DNA of 12,291 nt, from positions 1 to 12,291 of the forward strand of contig CAYWXK010000076.1 of assembly GCA_964462515.1 (NCBI GenBank), written 5' to 3'. Under the pieces are notes generated by a model. The model did not search any database, had not been told where the DNA came from, and was given only the letters and a program-made list of their open reading frames with translations. This document shows, piece after piece, positions 1 to 6,919 of the stretch. Every line of letters begins with the position of its first letter. The stretch's first letter is position 1. This DNA comes from CAYWXK01 sp964462515. GTDB taxonomy: Bacteria; Planctomycetota; Phycisphaerae; Sedimentisphaerales; Anaerobacaceae. A program made the position numbers and the translations under genes.

Positions 1-130
1 ACCTTTATCTCGAAGGTTTTTCAGCCAAAATAATCGCAAAAATACGAATTTGACAACGGATTCCCGGATATTTGACGTACCTCGCTCTGTGTCCCCGTTT
101 GAAAAACAAGTTTTTCAGCAATTTTTAGTA
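1..130 (-). other. Downstream flank of IS1380 remnant
   Basis: This stretch follows the transposase stop codon and carries no gene. It holds a perfect 18-bp palindrome at 100-117 (8-bp arms TGAAAAAC/GTTTTTCA around AA) 13 bases after the stop, and a second TGAAAAAC-type stretch at 12-19. The first 17 bases form a small inverted repeat (ACCTT...AAGGT). This is probably the 3' non-coding part of the insertion sequence, whose terminal repeat may lie at or beyond the window edge. No matching left end is visible. Confidence 0.4.
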
Positions 131-793
131 TTACCCGGTACTGGGAGGCAGTATCGCCATTGCTAAACCACGGATACGCTCAAGGATTTCCCGAAACAAT
201 GCCTTTGACACCATCACCTCGGCCATTTGAAACATCACATATCTTGAGTGCTTTATCACCTTGGCACCGATCTTTATCAGTTTTACTTGGAGCGTCCTAA
301 GCGACCAGTTCCTTATCTTTTTTGGCAAAGCCAAACGCCTAAGAAAATTGCCGAGATTGTAAGACAAAGCAAATAACTGAAGTCGAACCTGATTATCCGT
401 AAAATCATGACAGGAAAGGCGAGTCCAGTTTAACACGTATTTGTCTTCCTTGATCCATTGCTCTGCTGTTCCACGCTTATTGTAAAACTTCACTACATTA
501 CTGGATTTCCACCGAAGATTTGTTACGATAAATCCGATCTGCGGAAACAGTTCGCCTGCGTGCCATTCAATCTTAGCAACTACACGTCGAACCTTGTCCC
601 AACTGGCGGCTTGGTACTGAAAACTTTTGTATAGAACAATCGGTTGTTTCGGAGGGCGGCCTACCGGTCGAGTCAGTAAAGGCTCAATCTTGTCGTGCAA
701 TATGGCGTTATCTTTCAGCCGGATGGTATAGAAATAGTCTGCGGCTTCAAGGCAGGAATATACATTGGGATCTGCGAAAGCTGCATCGCCGCG
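131..793 (-). pseudogene. IS1380-family transposase, 5'-truncated remnant
   Basis: About 221 residues of a DDE transposase of the IS1380 type (DDE group 1), which normally has about 430-480 residues. Reading from 793 leftwards, it starts at RGDAAFADP, the segment around the second catalytic aspartate, runs through YTIRLKDNAIL, and reaches a YNKRGTAEQWIKE segment that carries the catalytic glutamate. It then continues into the helical C-terminus (LFALSYNLGNFLRRLALP), which is typical of the family. The N-terminal half with the first aspartate is missing, so it cannot be active. A TTG at 698-700 could initiate a shorter product, but the homology clearly continues upstream of it. The cut end lies against the 3' end of the glycosyltransferase gene, in the same frame and separated from it only by a TAA at 797-799, so a deletion or recombination joined them. 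Confidence 0.85.
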
Positions 794-796
794 ATT

Positions 797-1951
797 TTAT
801 GGTAAGCCAATACTAATTGGTTTATGCAGCTTATTCAGGACATCCTGAAGTATCTTGAAAAATCTCTCATTATCCGGCCAGATAATCCGCTCATCACTCG
901 GCATCGGCTTATCGAGAGTATCGAGGAAGCGGGCCAAAACCGTTTCATCTAACTTTTCAGCCGAAATTCCTAAGCCGAGCTTTTCAATATAATGTGCATT
1001 TATTATCTGCTCATACTGGCCGGCAAGCGGCAAAAGAAGCATCCTCTTTTTTAGGTGCATACACTCACTTATCAGCGAAAAGCCTGCAGAAGCTACAACG
1101 CCGCGGGCGCCGGCAAGGTCAGCCAGAAATCCCTCCGTCGAGCGTTTCTTGAAAACGCAATTGCCATCTTCGGCGTTTTTATCTGCCCCCGATTCTTGAA
1201 GTTCGGCGGATTTATCAACCCTGTTAGAGACTTTTTCTATTGGGTCTCTAACGGGGTCAAAACCATAAACGTAAAAATTTTGCCCGCTGAATTTACCGAG
1301 GACCTCGCGCAATTGGCCTGCACCTGTCCCGGTGGTGGAATAAATCAGAATATAATCCCCTTGTTTGGGCTGAAGAGCGCAAACAATCGGTCTTACAATA
1401 GGCGGTGCTAAAATGGCAGAATCAATCCTCAAGGGCACCTTAAAGAAATTTATGACAATGTAGGTGACCGCACCCACATAGTGACATTTGGTTACCACAC
1501 TGGCAGTCAGCCGTGAAAACCAGTTCCTCGCAGGATGTTCGAGAGAACATAGCGTAAGGAAATGCTCGTGGTCGATACTGATAAACGGCACACTTTTTCG
1601 CCACGCCCACCAGGCGCTAAAAGGCTCAAAATCAGAGATAACAAGGTCCGGCTCAAACGGCTCAAAATGTTTCTTAAAAAGCTCATCGTTTTGCCTGTTT
1701 GCCTCAGGCAGTTTCATAAGATTTCTTTTCAAGGTTTCTATCGGGTCCACGTATCCCTGGTCATAAGCAAAAGACAGGCCAAATATCTCCTTTACACGCT
1801 CACCAAAATACTGCTTTAAATAGAGGAGTGATTTTTTCGACCCAACAAACATCACGTTATGGCCGGCGTCAATTAGTCTCTGCCCTATCAAGTGCGAGCG
1901 AGTACTGTGCCCGAATCCTTCCCCCGCCACACCATAGATTATTTTAGCCAT
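797..1951 (-). CDS. MJ1255-type glycosyltransferase (GT-B fold)
   Basis: 384 aa. It resembles the MJ1255/TIGR00661 group of GT-B glycosyltransferases, related to MurG and GT28, which transfer a sugar from a nucleotide donor; the acceptor is unknown. The N-terminal glycine-rich loop is GVAGEGFGHSTRSH (residues 7-20). PDLVISDFEP (101-110) matches the family's first-domain motif. ASAGFSLISE (288-297) and GQYEQIINA (311-319) form the donor-binding C-domain signature. No signal peptide; a cytoplasmic or membrane-associated enzyme. The ATG at 1951 has a weak AAGAG ribosome site. It follows ftsI by 163 bp of repeats, so it may have its own promoter. Residues 232-262 look like an insert: DNA at 1219-1256 is a palindrome read in frame. 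The C-terminal residues (PISIGLP) lie at the junction with the transposase remnant, so the native end may have been altered. Confidence 0.8.
   Translation of the reverse strand: MAKIIYGVAGEGFGHSTRSHLIGQRLIDAGHNVMFVGSKKSLLYLKQYFGERVKEIFGLSFAYDQGYVDPIETLKRNLMKLPEANRQNDELFKKHFEPFEPDLVISDFEPFSAWWAWRKSVPFISIDHEHFLTLCSLEHPARNWFSRLTASVVTKCHYVGAVTYIVINFFKVPLRIDSAILAPPIVRPIVCALQPKQGDYILIYSTTGTGAGQLREVLGKFSGQNFYVYGFDPVRDPIEKVSNRVDKSAELQESGADKNAEDGNCVFKKRSTEGFLADLAGARGVVASAGFSLISECMHLKKRMLLLPLAGQYEQIINAHYIEKLGLGISAEKLDETVLARFLDTLDKPMPSDERIIWPDNERFFKILQDVLNKLHKPISIGLP
1219..1256. repeat. In-frame palindromic element inside glycosyltransferase gene
   Basis: Inverted repeat with 13-base arms, 12 of 13 paired (CCCTGTTAGAGAC and GTCTCTAACGGGG), around a 12-base loop. 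It is read on the minus strand as DPVRDPIEKVSNRV (about residues 232-245), in a region between the two GT-B halves where a charged, low-conservation stretch interrupts the family pattern. It keeps the frame open. Confidence 0.7.
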
Positions 1952-1963
1952 AAAGCATCTCTT

Positions 1964-2127
1964 GATTCATCATGCGTCGTGCGTCCTTCGTCCATTCTCC
2001 GTAGCAGCTCCGACTGGTCGGGGGCTACTGCGAAGGATGAATCTTTCGTCCCTCGTCTCTCGTTGCACCACTCACAACTCACTACTCACCACTCACTAAT
2101 TAACCATTAACCATTCACCACTCACCA
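1964..2127. repeat. Degenerate 7-bp tandem repeats with embedded hairpin
   Basis: Two runs of heptamers in register. The first is 1964-1998 (for example CGTGCGT, CCTTCGT). The second is 2043-2126, twelve units in a row that drift from CCCTCGT through CTCACTA to ATTAACC and ACTCACC. Between them sits a hairpin at 2001-2028: GTAGC/GCTAC outer arms and a CCGAC-TG-GTCGG core. The right-hand units run into ftsI and supply its last three codons and its TGA stop (2115-2117). The block separates ftsI from the glycosyltransferase. Confidence 0.8.
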
Positions 2128-3830
2128 TACTTGCTTTTTTCCAGATAAGTCAATGTTTTTTCAACTATTTCAGCGGCCACCGGAGATGCCACAGCCCCGC
2201 CGGCATATCCCTTGCCTAATCTTTTGTTTGGTTTGACGACCGAAACTAGAACAATAATGGCCGGGTCTTCTGCCGGTGCGCCTGCTACAAAAGAAGCGAC
2301 GTAATCATCCTCCGAATAGCCCTTTTGATTTTTCAATGCGATATTAGCGGTGCCGGTCTTGCCGAATACCTGCCATCGTTCGAGCTTGGCTCGCTTACCC
2401 GTTCCCTCGTTGACTACGCCAACCATAGCGTCAGTAACAATCCATTTGGCAACTTCCGGCCTGACAACGAAACCTACCGGTGGCGTGGGCTGTTTCAGCT
2501 TGATAATCTGTCCATCATCTCCTACCATTGCCTTGACTAAATAAGGACGAACCGACCGGCCTCCGTTGGCGAGTATGCAAAAGGCCCGAACCAGCTGCAT
2601 CGCAGTTACGGAAATCTCCTGTCCAAAAGGTATCCTGGTTACACTATATCCTGTCCACTCCCCCGGAGGCCGCAGAAATCCCTCGGCCTCGCCGGGCAGG
2701 TCGATTTCTGTTTTTTTGCCAAACCCAAAAAAACTTAATCCCTCATAAAGTTTGTCTCTGCCGGTTCTTTGCCCTATCTTTGCCATCCCTATATTACTGG
2801 AGTTAATCAGAATTTCCCGCACCGTCAAGTCGCCGAAACCCTCGCGGTATTCGCCGATTCGACCGAAGCCTTTGCCGTAATAGCTGCCGTTTTCGCAGAA
2901 TATCTTTTCGAACCGGTTAACAACCCCTGCATCGACCGCAATTGCCGCCGTTATCGGCTTTATAATACTGCCCGGCTCAAACTGGTCGGTTATTGCGCGA
3001 TTTCTAAAATTATTCGGGTCGGTCAAATGTGCGTTGGCCGGGTCAAAATCCGGCAGTGAAACTAAGGCAAGAATTGCGCCGCTCTTTGGCTCGGCCACAA
3101 TCGCCACAGCCGACTCTGCCTGATAGCTTTCGAGCTGCTTTACAAGTGCATCTCGCGCAAACTTTTGAATCGTTGCATCGATGGTCAAAATAATGCCGAC
3201 CCCGTTGGTCAAAACGCCGTTTTGCGCCTCTGTATTCCAACTGAAGCGAATCGGCCTTCGATGCACGTCGGCAAGAAATACCTCCTGTGCAGCGGAACCT
3301 GTCAGTTCTTTATCATACCGTAACTCCAGACCCGCTAAGCCTCGATTGTCGGCGCTGGTGAAGCCAACAATGTGGGCGGCTGAATTTCCCATTGGGTAGT
3401 GTCTTTGCCAATCTGATAGGACTCCTATGCCGTAGATTTTAGATGCGCTATTGCATTGATTTGCATCGGCGCCGACCTTTATTTTCACAAAGCCAGGATT
3501 TTTGCCATCCATAATCAGCTTGCAAATCTGGTGTGCTCCCATATCCACAGCCTCGGCAAGTTCAGAAGATGTGTCTTTAGGGTCTTTTATGACTCGTGGC
3601 TCGGCAAAAATGGTGTTAATCTTATCGCTGGCGGCAAGTACCCTCCCGCAACAATCGAGAATCACGCCTCGCTGGGGCTTTAGACGCACCAGCGACTCTT
3701 GCTGTTTGAGGCAAATATCATTATAGCGCCCGCTCCTGAAATATTGCAATTGAAAGCACCGGCCTATCAGCGCGATAAAAGCACCAATCACAAGCAACAA
3801 AAAAAAGGTGGTAATTCGAACGCTTCTCAT
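2115..3830 (-). CDS. ftsI: FtsI-type peptidoglycan transpeptidase (class B PBP)
   Basis: 571 aa, a normal length for a septal class B penicillin-binding protein, which cross-links peptidoglycan at the division site outside the inner membrane. Residues 6-24 are a single membrane anchor. RGVILD (54-59) is the usual start of the dimerisation domain. The transpeptidase has SxxK with nucleophile S288 and K291 (EPGSIIKP), SSN at 344-346, and KTGT at 491-494. There is no PASTA domain at the C-terminus. It lies directly after the FtsL-like gene, the classical order. The ATG at 3830 has no clear ribosome site and directly follows a run of 7-bp repeats, so the start is chosen from the membrane segment's position. 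The final residues (YGEW) and the stop are encoded by heptamer repeats. Expected partners are FtsW and the FtsL-like protein; no ftsW is in the window. Confidence 0.95.
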   Translation of the reverse strand: MRSVRITTFFLLLVIGAFIALIGRCFQLQYFRSGRYNDICLKQQESLVRLKPQRGVILDCCGRVLAASDKINTIFAEPRVIKDPKDTSSELAEAVDMGAHQICKLIMDGKNPGFVKIKVGADANQCNSASKIYGIGVLSDWQRHYPMGNSAAHIVGFTSADNRGLAGLELRYDKELTGSAAQEVFLADVHRRPIRFSWNTEAQNGVLTNGVGIILTIDATIQKFARDALVKQLESYQAESAVAIVAEPKSGAILALVSLPDFDPANAHLTDPNNFRNRAITDQFEPGSIIKPITAAIAVDAGVVNRFEKIFCENGSYYGKGFGRIGEYREGFGDLTVREILINSSNIGMAKIGQRTGRDKLYEGLSFFGFGKKTEIDLPGEAEGFLRPPGEWTGYSVTRIPFGQEISVTAMQLVRAFCILANGGRSVRPYLVKAMVGDDGQIIKLKQPTPPVGFVVRPEVAKWIVTDAMVGVVNEGTGKRAKLERWQVFGKTGTANIALKNQKGYSEDDYVASFVAGAPAEDPAIIVLVSVVKPNKRLGKGYAGGAVASPVAAEIVEKTLTYLEKSKYGEW

Positions 3831-3893
3831 ATTCGTTATTCGCAGTTCGTTGTCGATGGATCCCCGACTTGTCGGGGAGCACAGAACAACGAA
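3829..3893. repeat. Heptamers plus nested hairpin in the ftsL-ftsI gap
   Basis: Heptamers ATATTCG, TTATTCG and CAGTTCG (3829-3849) run from the ftsI start codon into a nested inverted repeat. The outer arms are TTCGTTGT (3846-3853) and ACAACGAA (3886-3893). The inner perfect arms are CCCCGAC/GTCGGGG around TT (3862-3877). The inner hairpin resembles the CCGAC-TG-GTCGG core at 2010-2021. There is no T-run, so it is not an obvious terminator; it could affect ftsI translation or mRNA processing. Confidence 0.75.
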
Positions 3894-3894
3894 T

Positions 3895-4110
3895 TTACTC
3901 GCCGAGACGTTCAGAGATGGCGGCTGGATTTAATAAACTTTCTAACCGCAACTGCTTTTGCCAGAGCTGTTGCTTAAGGCGGTTTTGCTCGGCGTTGATG
4001 CTGCAAAGCTTGTAGAAATTATGGTTACAGATGCCGCGTAAATAAACAGTGAGAATTAAAATGGCCGTAAAATAAAAAACAACAAAAATAAAACGAAATC
4101 GGGACCCCAT
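3895..4110 (-). CDS. FtsL-like bitopic division protein
   Basis: 71 aa with one membrane segment (about residues 7-24, FIFVVFYFTAILILTVYL) followed by a polar, Leu/Gln-rich helix likely to form a short coiled coil (about 40-62). Size, topology and position immediately before ftsI fit FtsL, the scaffold that joins FtsB/FtsQ and activates FtsW-FtsI. FtsL proteins diverge too much for sequence alone to prove this. Two cysteines (CNHNFYKLC, residues 28-36) just after the membrane segment are unusual. The ATG at 4110 is preceded by a GGAGG about 16 bases upstream, which is too far to be ideal. Gap to the LysM gene is 57 bp and contains a REP-like hairpin; gap to ftsI is 64 bp of repeats. Confidence 0.65.
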   Translation of the reverse strand: MGSRFRFIFVVFYFTAILILTVYLRGICNHNFYKLCSINAEQNRLKQQLWQKQLRLESLLNPAAISERLGE

Positions 4111-4139
4111 AACTATCCGGCAGGACCTCCGCAGATATT

Positions 4140-4164
4140 GTAGGGTGGGCTTCAGCCCACCAAT
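4140..4164. repeat. REP-like GTAG-footed hairpin (copy 1)
   Basis: A 25-bp unit that is identical, base for base, at 8940-8964. It begins GTAGGGTGGGC, with perfect 7-bp arms GGTGGGC/GCCCACC around TTCA (4144-4161), and ends in CAAT. It lies between the LysM stop and the FtsL-like start, inside the operon. The tetranucleotide GTAG at the hairpin foot is the hallmark of REPs handled by TnpA-REP (RAYT) transposases. Confidence 0.85.
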
Positions 4165-4167
4165 TTC

Positions 4168-5079
4168 CTATCGAGACGGCAGCTTCAGACGCATCCCAAC
4201 AACAAGAGTATCCTCATCCTTTACAATATCAGCGTTTAGCTTGCTTATCTCTTTGTATCTGTTGCCGTCTCCAAGCTTCGCAGCGGCAATCCGCCACAGA
4301 TTATCTCCTTCTTTCACAACATATTCACCGCTCGGTTTTGGTTTGGTGTCATTAGTGGAAGGCAGCTTCGGAGCAATGGACTTGACCTTCTCGAACATCG
4401 AAGAAGAAAAAACACTTGGCGTTTTGCCGACCTCTGCCGACAGAGACGGCGCCGGTATAGTAAGTTTTTGACCGACATAAATCTCATCCGGAGACTTCAG
4501 GAGATTCTTGTTGGCTTCAAATATCCTGTCGATGCTTATTCTTCTATTGCCTTCCTGCGCACCATAGAGCTTTTGGGCTATCACAGCCAAATTCTCGCCA
4601 TCGTTGACGATATATGTCTTAGGCCACCCTGCCTTGGCAGCAACAACTGGTTTATTGACATCGGTCCTTTCGCCGGCAATAGGACCTACAATCGGCGCAG
4701 GCAGCTTGAACTGGCTAACCTGCTCTCCGGCGGTCGGAGTAAAAACATCTGTGGTTTTCCCCGCCAGAATCTCCCTGACGCTTGAATCGCCTGTGGGCAC
4801 GGGAAATATCGCACGAACATCCTCTTTCCCTTCATCCGCGATAGTTACAGGGTTGCTTGTAACTGTCTGGTCTTGAGCTGACTCTCTCAGCGTAAGCGTT
4901 TCCTGTGCCTTGCGTTCTTTGGCCCCAATTCCTGGCGAATTGTCCTGCATCACCATCTTGGTTGTCAGCTCGTTATTGTCCTTGTCCCCGCGGAATCTCG
5001 GCAGCCCGTTAATAATAAAGGCAATGATAAATATAAAGACCAAACCCAATAACAATCCAATCTTGGCATCGGAAGTCAT
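4168..5079 (-). CDS. Membrane-anchored protein with two LysM domains
   Basis: 303 aa from the ATG at 5079, which has a good GGAGA ribosome site 8-9 bases upstream. An in-frame TTG at 5124 is possible but less likely. Residues 5-24 form a membrane anchor (IGLLLGLVFIFIIAFIINGL). A long Thr/Pro-rich linker follows, then LysM 1 (about 153-209, TYIVNDGENLAVIAQKLYG) and LysM 2 (about 252-302, YVVKEGDNLWRIAAAKLGD). LysM modules bind GlcNAc-containing glycans, so this should be an envelope protein that touches peptidoglycan. No catalytic domain is visible. Its place between rsmH and the FtsL-like gene, inside the division operon, suggests a septal or cell-wall anchoring role; this is inferred from position only. 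The rsmH gap is 69 bp. Confidence 0.88.
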   Translation of the reverse strand: MTSDAKIGLLLGLVFIFIIAFIINGLPRFRGDKDNNELTTKMVMQDNSPGIGAKERKAQETLTLRESAQDQTVTSNPVTIADEGKEDVRAIFPVPTGDSSVREILAGKTTDVFTPTAGEQVSQFKLPAPIVGPIAGERTDVNKPVVAAKAGWPKTYIVNDGENLAVIAQKLYGAQEGNRRISIDRIFEANKNLLKSPDEIYVGQKLTIPAPSLSAEVGKTPSVFSSSMFEKVKSIAPKLPSTNDTKPKPSGEYVVKEGDNLWRIAAAKLGDGNRYKEISKLNADIVKDEDTLVVGMRLKLPSR

Positions 5080-5148
5080 AATAAATCTCCATATCTTCCA
5101 GCGGTTAATAAAATTGGTTCTCAATTTCTACTTCCCCCTGACTACCGT

Positions 5149-6054
5149 CTATTGTCTTTGTGCTATTCGCAATTTTGCGCTTCTTGCTCGTGGGTTCCTG
5201 GCGATTTCATCTGGAGTGGCCACAATCGGCTTTTTCGTGATAATCCTGTAAACGCCGTCCCTTTCATTTTGCTTAAAATTGTGCTTAACCAACCGGTCTT
5301 CCAGGCTTTGATAGCTGATAACCGCTGCAAAACCGTTTTTATTCAGCAGCTGCGCAGCCGAAATAAGCAAACTCTGCAAGTTCTCCAGCTCGTTATTAAC
5401 GGCAATTCTCAATGCCTGAAAAGTCCTGGTGGCCGGATGTATCTTGCTTTTTCGTCTTTGCCCCGGCTGCCCCAGCGCCTTACAAACTACCGCTGCCAGT
5501 TCGCCGGTCGTCGTTATCGGCTTCTCTTTGCGATGTTGCACAATAAATCGAGCAATCCGGCGCGACGCCCTGTCCTCGCCGAATTGATATATCAAATCAG
5601 CCAGAGATTTTTCGTCTGCATTACAAATTATATCGGCAGCAGTGGTCTTTAATCTTTTGTCAATTCTCATATCTAAAGGCATATCTTGCTGAAAGCTGAG
5701 TCCGAACTCCGGGTCAGCCAGTTGTGCTGAGCAAAGACCTAAATCAGCCAGTATAAAATCGACCTTGTCTATACCTTGTTTATGGGTTTGCCCGATGATT
5801 TGAGAAAAATTGGAATGGAGCAGAATGACCTTGCAGGAAAGGCCTTTTAGTCGAGATTCGGCTTTCTGAATGGCTTTCGGGTCAACATCCAGGCCGATGA
5901 TGACCCCCCGTGGGCTTAAAGTTTGGCCGAACAGATAACTATGACCTCCGTGCCCAATGGTCGCATCGACCATCACCCCATCCGGCGGCAAGATTATCTG
6001 TTCGGCTAACTTTCCGGTAAGAACCGGAATGTGTTCGACTATTGTATCATTCAC
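5149..6054 (-). CDS. rsmH: 16S rRNA m4C1402 methyltransferase RsmH
   Basis: 301 aa, typical length. It methylates N4 of C1402 in the 16S rRNA P site with S-adenosylmethionine. Family landmarks are visible in order: HIPVL (8-12), DATIGHGGHS (30-39, SAM loop), DVDP (56-59), DLGLCSAQL (104-112; most relatives have DLGVSSxQL, so a Cys replaces a Ser), PLDMRID (126-132), HPATRTFQALR (206-216), SLEDR (250-254), and NPRARSAKLR (287-296). The start is GTG at 6054. The nearby ATG at 6050 is in another frame and the GTG gives the conserved N-terminus. No strong ribosome site is seen. A long imperfect hairpin lies just upstream (6071-6135). Second conserved gene of the dcw cluster. Confidence 0.96.
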   Translation of the reverse strand: MNDTIVEHIPVLTGKLAEQIILPPDGVMVDATIGHGGHSYLFGQTLSPRGVIIGLDVDPKAIQKAESRLKGLSCKVILLHSNFSQIIGQTHKQGIDKVDFILADLGLCSAQLADPEFGLSFQQDMPLDMRIDKRLKTTAADIICNADEKSLADLIYQFGEDRASRRIARFIVQHRKEKPITTTGELAAVVCKALGQPGQRRKSKIHPATRTFQALRIAVNNELENLQSLLISAAQLLNKNGFAAVISYQSLEDRLVKHNFKQNERDGVYRIITKKPIVATPDEIARNPRARSAKLRIAQRQ

Positions 6055-6070
6055 TTGGATTACAATGGAC

Positions 6071-6135
6071 AGCGTTTAGCACCAGGTATTGCCGATTGCG
6101 CATAAAATCCAATCCCGTAACCTGTTGCTAACGCT
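6071..6135. repeat. Imperfect inverted repeat before rsmH
   Basis: Arms AGCGTTTAGCACCAGG (6071-6086) and CCTGTTGCTAACGCT (6121-6135) pair at about 14 of 16 positions with one bulge, around a 34-base loop. It fills the gap between the 69-aa ORF and rsmH. There is no T-run, so a terminator is unlikely. Confidence 0.6.
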
Positions 6136-6152
6136 ATGGTTACAACCCGTTT

Positions 6153-6362
6153 TTAGCCCACGGGCGCAGGATTTTTCAAACCTTCAAGCCTTTTTACATC
6201 TGCTGAAAAAGCAACCTTTGAAAAAGCCTTGTCGGTTCTCTTAAGATGCTCCAGTCGTTCAGCAAGAACTGCCAGCGAGGCAAAAGTTTGCTCATCAATC
6301 TCTCTTTCGCCGTTCAGGCTTCTTGCTACAATCTGAAAATGGTTTGAAACCGTCTCAAACAT
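6153..6362 (-). CDS. Small hypothetical protein in the mraZ-rsmH gap
   Basis: 69 aa, not recognised. The ATG at 6362 has a GGAG ribosome site about 9 bases upstream and lies 17 bp after the mraZ stop, which supports translational coupling. The protein is mostly charged and likely helical (for example LAVLAERLEHLKRTDKAF), with no membrane segment, no Cys and a short NPAPVG tail. Position between mraZ and rsmH is unusual, since these two are normally adjacent. A cytoplasmic partner or regulator is possible, but nothing in the sequence shows a function. Confidence 0.6.
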   Translation of the reverse strand: MFETVSNHFQIVARSLNGEREIDEQTFASLAVLAERLEHLKRTDKAFSKVAFSADVKRLEGLKNPAPVG

Positions 6363-6379
6363 TTTCGCTGCTCCAGAAT

Positions 6380-6853
6380 TTAAATTTCTTCATTCTGCTT
6401 CTGTAAAACTGTCTGCCGTGCCTGTGCCATCTGTTTTTGATATTGTGGCATATTGTCGGAAAGATACTGTTCCCAGCTCTCGGTATTCCACAGTTCAACG
6501 TGGTCTCGGACGCCAATCAGCGTAATATGCTCTTTCAATCCCGCCCTTTTCCGCAATCTTTCGTTCAGGAGCAATCTCCCCTGGCCATCCAGCTCCACCT
6601 TGCTGGCCAAAGCAAAGCTCATTCGCTCGAACGACACAGCCTCATCAGGAGCGGTTGCGCCGGGCGCATTTGCTAATGTTATCTGTTCGAAATACCTTTC
6701 AGGATACAGACAAAGTATGCCGTTTGCGCCGAGAACAAGATAAAAGTTGCTGCCGTGCTCGTCGGCGTCAATCTGGCCTCGCAGCTTATTGGAGACCAGC
6801 ACCCGCCCCTTCTCATCTATAACGTGCGGATATTCACCTGTTAATAACAGCAT
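6380..6853 (-). CDS. mraZ: Transcriptional regulator MraZ
   Basis: 157 aa from the ATG at 6853, which has a GGAAG ribosome site and gives the standard N-terminus (MLLLTGEYPHVIDEKGR). An upstream in-frame ATG at 6919 would add 22 residues that overlap the promoter and do not fit the family. Two AbrB/SpoVT-like halves are visible: DEKGRVLVSNKLR (13-25) and DGQGRLLLNERLRKRAGL (89-106). MraZ forms a ring-shaped oligomer and binds GTGGG-type repeats upstream of its own gene to repress the dcw operon. The C-terminal tail (about 135-157, Gln-rich) is somewhat longer than usual. First gene of the operon. Confidence 0.95.
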   Translation of the reverse strand: MLLLTGEYPHVIDEKGRVLVSNKLRGQIDADEHGSNFYLVLGANGILCLYPERYFEQITLANAPGATAPDEAVSFERMSFALASKVELDGQGRLLLNERLRKRAGLKEHITLIGVRDHVELWNTESWEQYLSDNMPQYQKQMAQARQTVLQKQNEEI

Positions 6854-6861
6854 GGTATTTC

Positions 6862-6908
6862 TTCCACTCAATCTATTACTATTGGGAAAAGATACCACTT
6901 TCTCCCAC
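6862..6908 (-). promoter_or_regulatory. MraZ-box-like GTGG repeats
   Basis: On the minus strand GTGGGA (6903-6908), GTGGTA (6893-6898) and GTGGAA (6862-6867) are spaced by 10 and 31 bases, that is one and about three helical turns. MraZ of other bacteria binds direct GTGGG/TGGGN repeats with about 10-bp period. Two boxes lie inside the promoter spacer and -10 and the third is next to the ribosome site, consistent with autorepression. Confidence 0.6.
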
Positions 6909-6916
6909 CAAGTCAA
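6889..6916 (-). promoter_or_regulatory. Sigma70-like promoter of the mraZ operon
   Basis: Minus strand: TTGACT (6911-6916) as -35, 16-base spacer, TATCTT (6889-6894) as -10, predicting a start near 6882 and a leader of about 30 bases before mraZ. An AT tract lies directly upstream (6920-6961) and could serve as an UP element. Confidence 0.55.
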
Positions 6917-6919
6917 CAT

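Noticed and set aside
1964..2133. Possible CRISPR-like array
   Set aside because: The units are 7 bp with no spacers and they drift in sequence; there are no cas genes.
5080..5124. Longer LysM protein start at TTG 5124
   Set aside because: The ATG at 5079 has a clear GGAGA site and gives a standard short cytoplasmic stretch before the membrane anchor.
5152..5652. A 166-codon plus-strand frame opposite rsmH
   Set aside because: It is antisense to a strongly conserved rsmH gene and shows no protein features of its own.
6854..6919. Longer MraZ start at the ATG at 6919
   Set aside because: It would overlap the promoter and add residues foreign to the family; the ATG at 6853 has a ribosome site.
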